A stretch of 34,349 nucleotides of DNA from positions 1 to 34,349 of the forward strand of contig SLRZ01000085.1 of NCBI GenBank assembly GCA_007130695.1. The letters run 5' to 3'. The position numbers and the translations under genes were made by a program. Origin of the DNA: Nitriliruptoraceae bacterium. Its GTDB lineage: Bacteria; Actinomycetota; Nitriliruptoria; Nitriliruptorales; Nitriliruptoraceae. Below the pieces are notes generated by a model that was not told where the DNA came from, did not search any database, and worked only from the letters and a program-made list of their open reading frames with translations. Shown in pieces: positions 31,930 through 34,349 of the stretch; positions within the stretch are counted from its first letter, which is position 1, and each line of letters starts with the position of its first letter.

Positions 31930-32529
31930 GTGAACGAGGCGATCGTCCTGCTGATGCTGCTGTGGGCGGTCCTGCTGCTCCCCGGCGCGCTACGGTCTCG
32001 CAATTCTTCTCCCCACGCCACCGTCGGAGGGTTCTCGCGCGCCATGGATGTCCTGCGCACCAAGCCCGGTCAGGGGCGAGAGCTGATGGTTCCCGGCGAC
32101 GCCGGTCGCATCGTCGCCCGGGGGCTCTCCCGCGACGCGGCCGAGCCGTCCGTCCGCGAGGCCGCCCGCCGGCGTGCCCTGGCCCCGCCGGCGGCACCGG
32201 CACCCTCCGACCGCGGGGAGGACCCCGTGGTCGCCCGGCGACGGACCTGGTTCCTGCGGCTGCTGGCGGGCACCGGCGCCGCGCTGCTGCTCGCGCTCGG
32301 CGTCGGCGGGTGGCTGTGGGCGCTGTTCACGCTGTCGGTGGTGGTCACCGGTGGCTACGTGACGCTCCTGCGTCGACTGAAGCTCCAGCACGACGAGGCC
32401 CGCCGGGTGGTCCGTGACCTCGAGCTTCGTCGCTCCGAGGATCAGCTGCCCGACCAGGCCCCCTGGCCCGCCGAGGATGCCAGCGGCCTGGCCCTCGGCA
32501 CGGTGCGGCTGCGTCGCTGGGAAGCCTGA
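31930..32529 (+). CDS. SepX/GlpR-like divisome membrane protein
   Basis: 199 residues. Start GTG at 31930, five bases after GAGG. An N-terminal membrane helix (3-20, 'AIVLLMLLWAVLLLPGAL') is followed by 'GGFSRAMDVLRTK', which resembles the 'RFSTAxRxL' motif of SepX/GlpR. Then a Pro/Ala/Arg-rich linker, 'VARRRTWFLRLL', two further helices (about 108-125 and 127-147) and a basic coiled tail 'RRLKLQHDEARRVVRDLEL'. The order of parts matches the actinobacterial GlpR/SepX receptor, which holds the MoeA-like Glp at the division site. It lies two genes after moeA, as in the Glp-GlpR locus. The overall likeness is in plan and short motifs only, so the call is moderate. Confidence 0.65.
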   Translation: MNEAIVLLMLLWAVLLLPGALRSRNSSPHATVGGFSRAMDVLRTKPGQGRELMVPGDAGRIVARGLSRDAAEPSVREAARRRALAPPAAPAPSDRGEDPVVARRRTWFLRLLAGTGAALLLALGVGGWLWALFTLSVVVTGGYVTLLRRLKLQHDEARRVVRDLELRRSEDQLPDQAPWPAEDASGLALGTVRLRRWEA

Positions 32530-32531
32530 CG

Positions 32532-33194
32532 GTGCCCTCGCCCGGCGACCTGCAGGCGCTCAGTGAGCCGGTGCGGCGGGAACTCATCGCGCGCCACGAG
32601 GCCCGGGAGGTCGCGCTGCAGGCTGGCCGGGAGGCGACCCGTGCCGCCGCGAACGCGATCCGGGCGACCCACCGGGGCGAGGCCGACCGCGCGGACGAAC
32701 TGCTCGAGGTCGCGCGCACGGAGCTGCAGCGTGCGGAGGCGGCCTGCGCACCGCATCCCGAGGTCCGGTACGCCGGCTTCATCGCCGACGCGGCGAAAGA
32801 GCTCGCGGAGGCGGTCCTGACCCGTGACGCCGTCGCGGGCCGGCCCCTGCCCGGCCCCGAGGAGGTCGGCGTCGACGGCGTGGCCTGGCTGCACGGGCTG
32901 GCCGAGACGGTGGGCGAGCTCCGGCGGGCGAGTCTCGACCTGGTCCGTGCGGAGGAGATCGACCGGGCGGAGACCCTGCTCGCCCTGATGCAGGAGATCC
33001 TCGGTGCGCTGGCGACCATCGACGTGCCCGACGGGTTGACCCGGGGCCTGCGCCGGGCCACCGACGCGGCCAGGGCGATCACGGAGCGCACCCGCGGGGA
33101 CCTGACCACCGCCGTCGGCCAGCGGCGCCTGCGTGAGGCGCTGGACGCCCACCGCGCCGCCGTGGAGCGGGAAGCGGCACCGGACGGGCCGTGA
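32532..33194 (+). CDS. Translin-family protein
   Basis: 220 residues, all alpha-helical. Translin marks, in order: 'AANAIRATHRGEADRADELL' (39-58), 'RYAGFIADAAKELAEAVLTR' (79-98), 'GVAWLHGLAETVGELRRASL' (116-135), 'MQEILGALATIDVPDGLTRG' (153-172) and 'LRRATDAARAITERTRGDLT' (173-192). Translin and TRAX bind single-stranded RNA and DNA; in eukaryotes they form the C3PO ribonuclease. Glu90 and Glu93 have the i, i+3 spacing of the TRAX catalytic glutamates and Asp178 could be the third ligand; this is inference. The GTG at 32532 lies two bases after the glpR-like stop, so the genes are coupled. Archaeal relatives are well known; bacterial ones are less often described. Confidence 0.8.
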   Translation: MPSPGDLQALSEPVRRELIARHEAREVALQAGREATRAAANAIRATHRGEADRADELLEVARTELQRAEAACAPHPEVRYAGFIADAAKELAEAVLTRDAVAGRPLPGPEEVGVDGVAWLHGLAETVGELRRASLDLVRAEEIDRAETLLALMQEILGALATIDVPDGLTRGLRRATDAARAITERTRGDLTTAVGQRRLREALDAHRAAVEREAAPDGP

Positions 33195-33319
33195 GGCGGC
33201 CCGGCGCTCGACGCACCCGGGTGCGGGGGTGCGCCGCAGGAACGGGGCGCATTGTCACCCCCGACCTCGGGGGGCTACCATCCCGCGCTCGGCGGCCTGA
33301 GGCCACCGTCTCCATCCCC

Positions 33320-33396
33320 GGGGGTGTAGCTCAGCTCGGCAGAGCGCTTCGTTCGCAACGAAGAAGTCGTCGGTTCAAATCCGATCACCTCCACCA
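33320..33396 (+). tRNA. tRNA-Ala (anticodon CGC)
   Basis: A complete cloverleaf with encoded CCA end. The acceptor stem GGGGGTG (33320-33326) pairs with CACCTCC (33386-33392) and contains G3-U70, the alanine identity pair. The D stem is GCTC/GAGC, the anticodon stem CTTCG/CGAAG with loop TTCGCAA (anticodon CGC at 33354-33356), the T loop TTCAAAT, and the discriminator A33393. It reads GCG codons, frequent in this genome. The opposite-strand gene at 33375-33764 ends inside it. Confidence 0.96.
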
Positions 33397-33764
33397 CGAG
33401 AACCGCAGTCCAGGACCACGGGCGACGACGACACCCGCACGGCGGTGGACTCCAACAGGCGGGCGGCCGCCTGCCGGGTCGCATCGTCGGTGACCTCCAG
33501 CAGACACACCTTGCTCCGGGCTTCGTGCAGAGCCTCGAGATCGCCGTCAGCGAGCCGCTCGATGACGTGCGTGGGGTTCTGCGCGCCGGCCACGACCATG
33601 CCGAGCGCGGTGGCGGCGAGGAGGGCGGCCGCCGGGCTGGTGGTGCTGCAGGTCCGGGGTCCGGACCCGTCGGTGGCCAGGTCGATGACCTCGGAGCTCG
33701 GCCGGTGGGCAGGCATCCGGCCGTGGTCGTCGGCGTCCGGGTGCAACGCATGCAATGTGGGCAT
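33375..33764 (-). CDS. Unknown 129-residue protein ending inside the tRNA gene
   Basis: The ATG at 33764 has GGAAAG seven bases upstream, and codons up to about residue 118 end almost always in G or C, which supports a real gene. Visible parts: a polar start 'MPTLHALHPDADDHGRMPAH', a central hydrophobic stretch 'AAALLAATALGMVVAGAQ' (about 47-64), then 'VIERLADGDLEALHEARSKV' and 'LLEVTDDATRQAAARLLEST'. I recognise no family. The last seven codons and the TGA are the complement of the T arm and acceptor of tRNA-Ala; their codon choice differs sharply (GGT, GGA, GGT, GAT, ATT). The original 3-prime end was therefore probably lost or the reading frame drifted into the tRNA. Confidence 0.55.
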   Translation of the reverse strand: MPTLHALHPDADDHGRMPAHRPSSEVIDLATDGSGPRTCSTTSPAAALLAATALGMVVAGAQNPTHVIERLADGDLEALHEARSKVCLLEVTDDATRQAAARLLESTAVRVSSSPVVLDCGSRGGGDRI

Positions 33765-34181
33765 GGCGTGACTTTCCGAATGGGAGGTTCGGGCTCTGGG
33801 CCCGCACTCATGGTGGGGGGCGGCCGGTCGACATCGGTGTCGGTCAGAAAGAGGCAGACCGACCGGGAGGAGCCGCGCTGCGGTCCATCGGTGGCGTGGC
33901 GGACCCCAGCGCGACCACCAGCATCGCCAGGGGTGCTCGGACCGCAAGGGACATCTGCCCCCGGACTCGTGTCACTCGATCGCTCGCCCGGGAAGGTTTC
34001 CGAGGTAGCGCAGGTGCCCGACTCGGCAGCTCGGCCCGCGACACTCGAGCTGCCCGTCCTCGAAAGTGGTCGCAGGCCCTTCGGCGGCCACTGTCCGGGA
34101 CTTCCGCACCTGGACGGGGACCCGGTACCGAGGGACCCTAGAGAAGGGTGGAGATTGGGCAGGTGTCCCGTGGGAACGTTC
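33765..34181. other. 417 bases without a convincing gene
   Basis: Two inverted repeats are visible: GTCGGTC / GACCGAC (33839-33863, 11-base gap) and GGCAGCTCG / CGAGCTGCC (34025-34054, 12-base gap). Third-position GC bias is weak in all frames. It lies between divergent genes and probably holds their promoters. A TAGAGA box at 34139-34144 could serve the cupredoxin-like gene. Confidence 0.4.
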
Positions 34182-34349
34182 ATGGTACGGACGTCGCTGT
34201 TGGTCGCCGTGGCCGCGGTGGTGGCCCTGGTGTTGGTCCTCGCGGGTGACCGAGAGGGTGACCCCGGGCGACCCGATGCGGACGGGGTCGTGGAAGTGGT
34301 CATGGACCGGTACCAGTTCGAACCCGACGAGCTCTTCGTCACTGCCGAG
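34182..34349 (+). CDS. Cupredoxin-like secreted protein, N-terminal part
   Basis: 56 residues are visible before the window edge. An N-terminal hydrophobic segment 'MVRTSLLVAVAAVVALVLVL' is a signal peptide or anchor. A short acidic linker follows, then 'VEVVMDRYQFEPDELFVTAE', which matches the first strands of cupredoxin domains ('x-Y-x-F-x-P-x-x-L-x-V-x-A/G'). Copper ligands would come later. The ATG at 34182 is used; a GTG at 34170 in frame adds four residues. It may be a plastocyanin-like or cytochrome-oxidase-II-like copper protein; the rest is needed to tell. Confidence 0.6.
   Translation, partial: MVRTSLLVAVAAVVALVLVLAGDREGDPGRPDADGVVEVVMDRYQFEPDELFVTAE

Noticed and set aside
33844-33954. 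36-codon minus-strand frame with a hydrophobic stretch, upstream of the 129-residue gene
   Set aside because: Weak binding site and mixed third-position bias; too short to support without conservation data.
33320-34349. Integrated element at the tRNA-Ala gene
   Set aside because: No integrase, no second copy of the tRNA end seen and no mobile genes up to the window edge; only a possible old scar is reported.

Overview
The window is 34.3 kb of very GC-rich DNA that reads as ordinary chromosome of an actinobacterium. The support is third-position GC bias in every convincing gene, GTG and TTG starts, -10 boxes of the form TANNNT without a good -35, a coenzyme-F420-type (LLM) oxidoreductase, an LmeA/DUF2993 protein, a SepX/GlpR-like membrane protein and a serine-tailed FmdB protein beside folate cyclo-ligase and galU, as in mycobacteria. 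A complete ectoine uptake operon and acidic secreted proteins suggest a salt-tolerant organism. A deep-branching class such as Nitriliruptoria is my guess, not something the sequence proves. I see no phage, transposon, CRISPR array or plasmid genes.

Layout. Positions 1-6400 hold single genes: the tail of a DUF3048 lipoprotein, a coiled-coil/winged-helix protein with a histone-H1-like basic linker, a patatin-like lipase, a universal stress protein, a secreted subtilase, an LLM oxidoreductase and a DUF2993 protein. Positions 6500-11310 carry the most unusual block: two tandem 428-residue ATP-grasp enzymes, then an S15 (CocE/NonD) alpha/beta hydrolase, closed by a double hairpin. Positions 11370-14530 on the minus strand hold a DEAD-box RNA helicase with a hairpin-rich leader and a membrane-fused spermidine-synthase-like protein. 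Positions 15000-18400 are ehuBCDA, with a structured leader and a 15-bp hairpin between ehuB and ehuC.

Positions 18540-20665 hold ettA and a DUF2185 (Imm33-like) protein. fdhD and mobA follow on the minus strand, diverging from a DUF6457 gene. Next come an S9 peptidase that looks leaderless, an UppP-like membrane protein lacking one conserved glutamate, and an SDR-DUF2867 fusion. Positions 27150-28990 (minus) are folate cyclo-ligase, FmdB/Ruc-like and SAF-domain genes. Divergent from them is the operon galU - moeA/glp - moaC - glpR-like - translin-like. A tRNA-Ala(CGC) follows, then a small unknown gene whose stop codon lies inside the tRNA on the opposite strand, and the start of a cupredoxin-like protein cut by the window edge.

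How the genes may work together. ehuBCDA imports ectoines. mobA, fdhD, moeA and moaC serve molybdenum cofactor. The moeA-glpR neighbourhood recalls the gephyrin-like divisome pair of Actinobacteria, here with moaC between and a translin homologue behind. The ATP-grasp/ATP-grasp/S15 block looks like a small make-and-cleave module of unknown product. All functions are read from sequence motifs alone; no database was searched.
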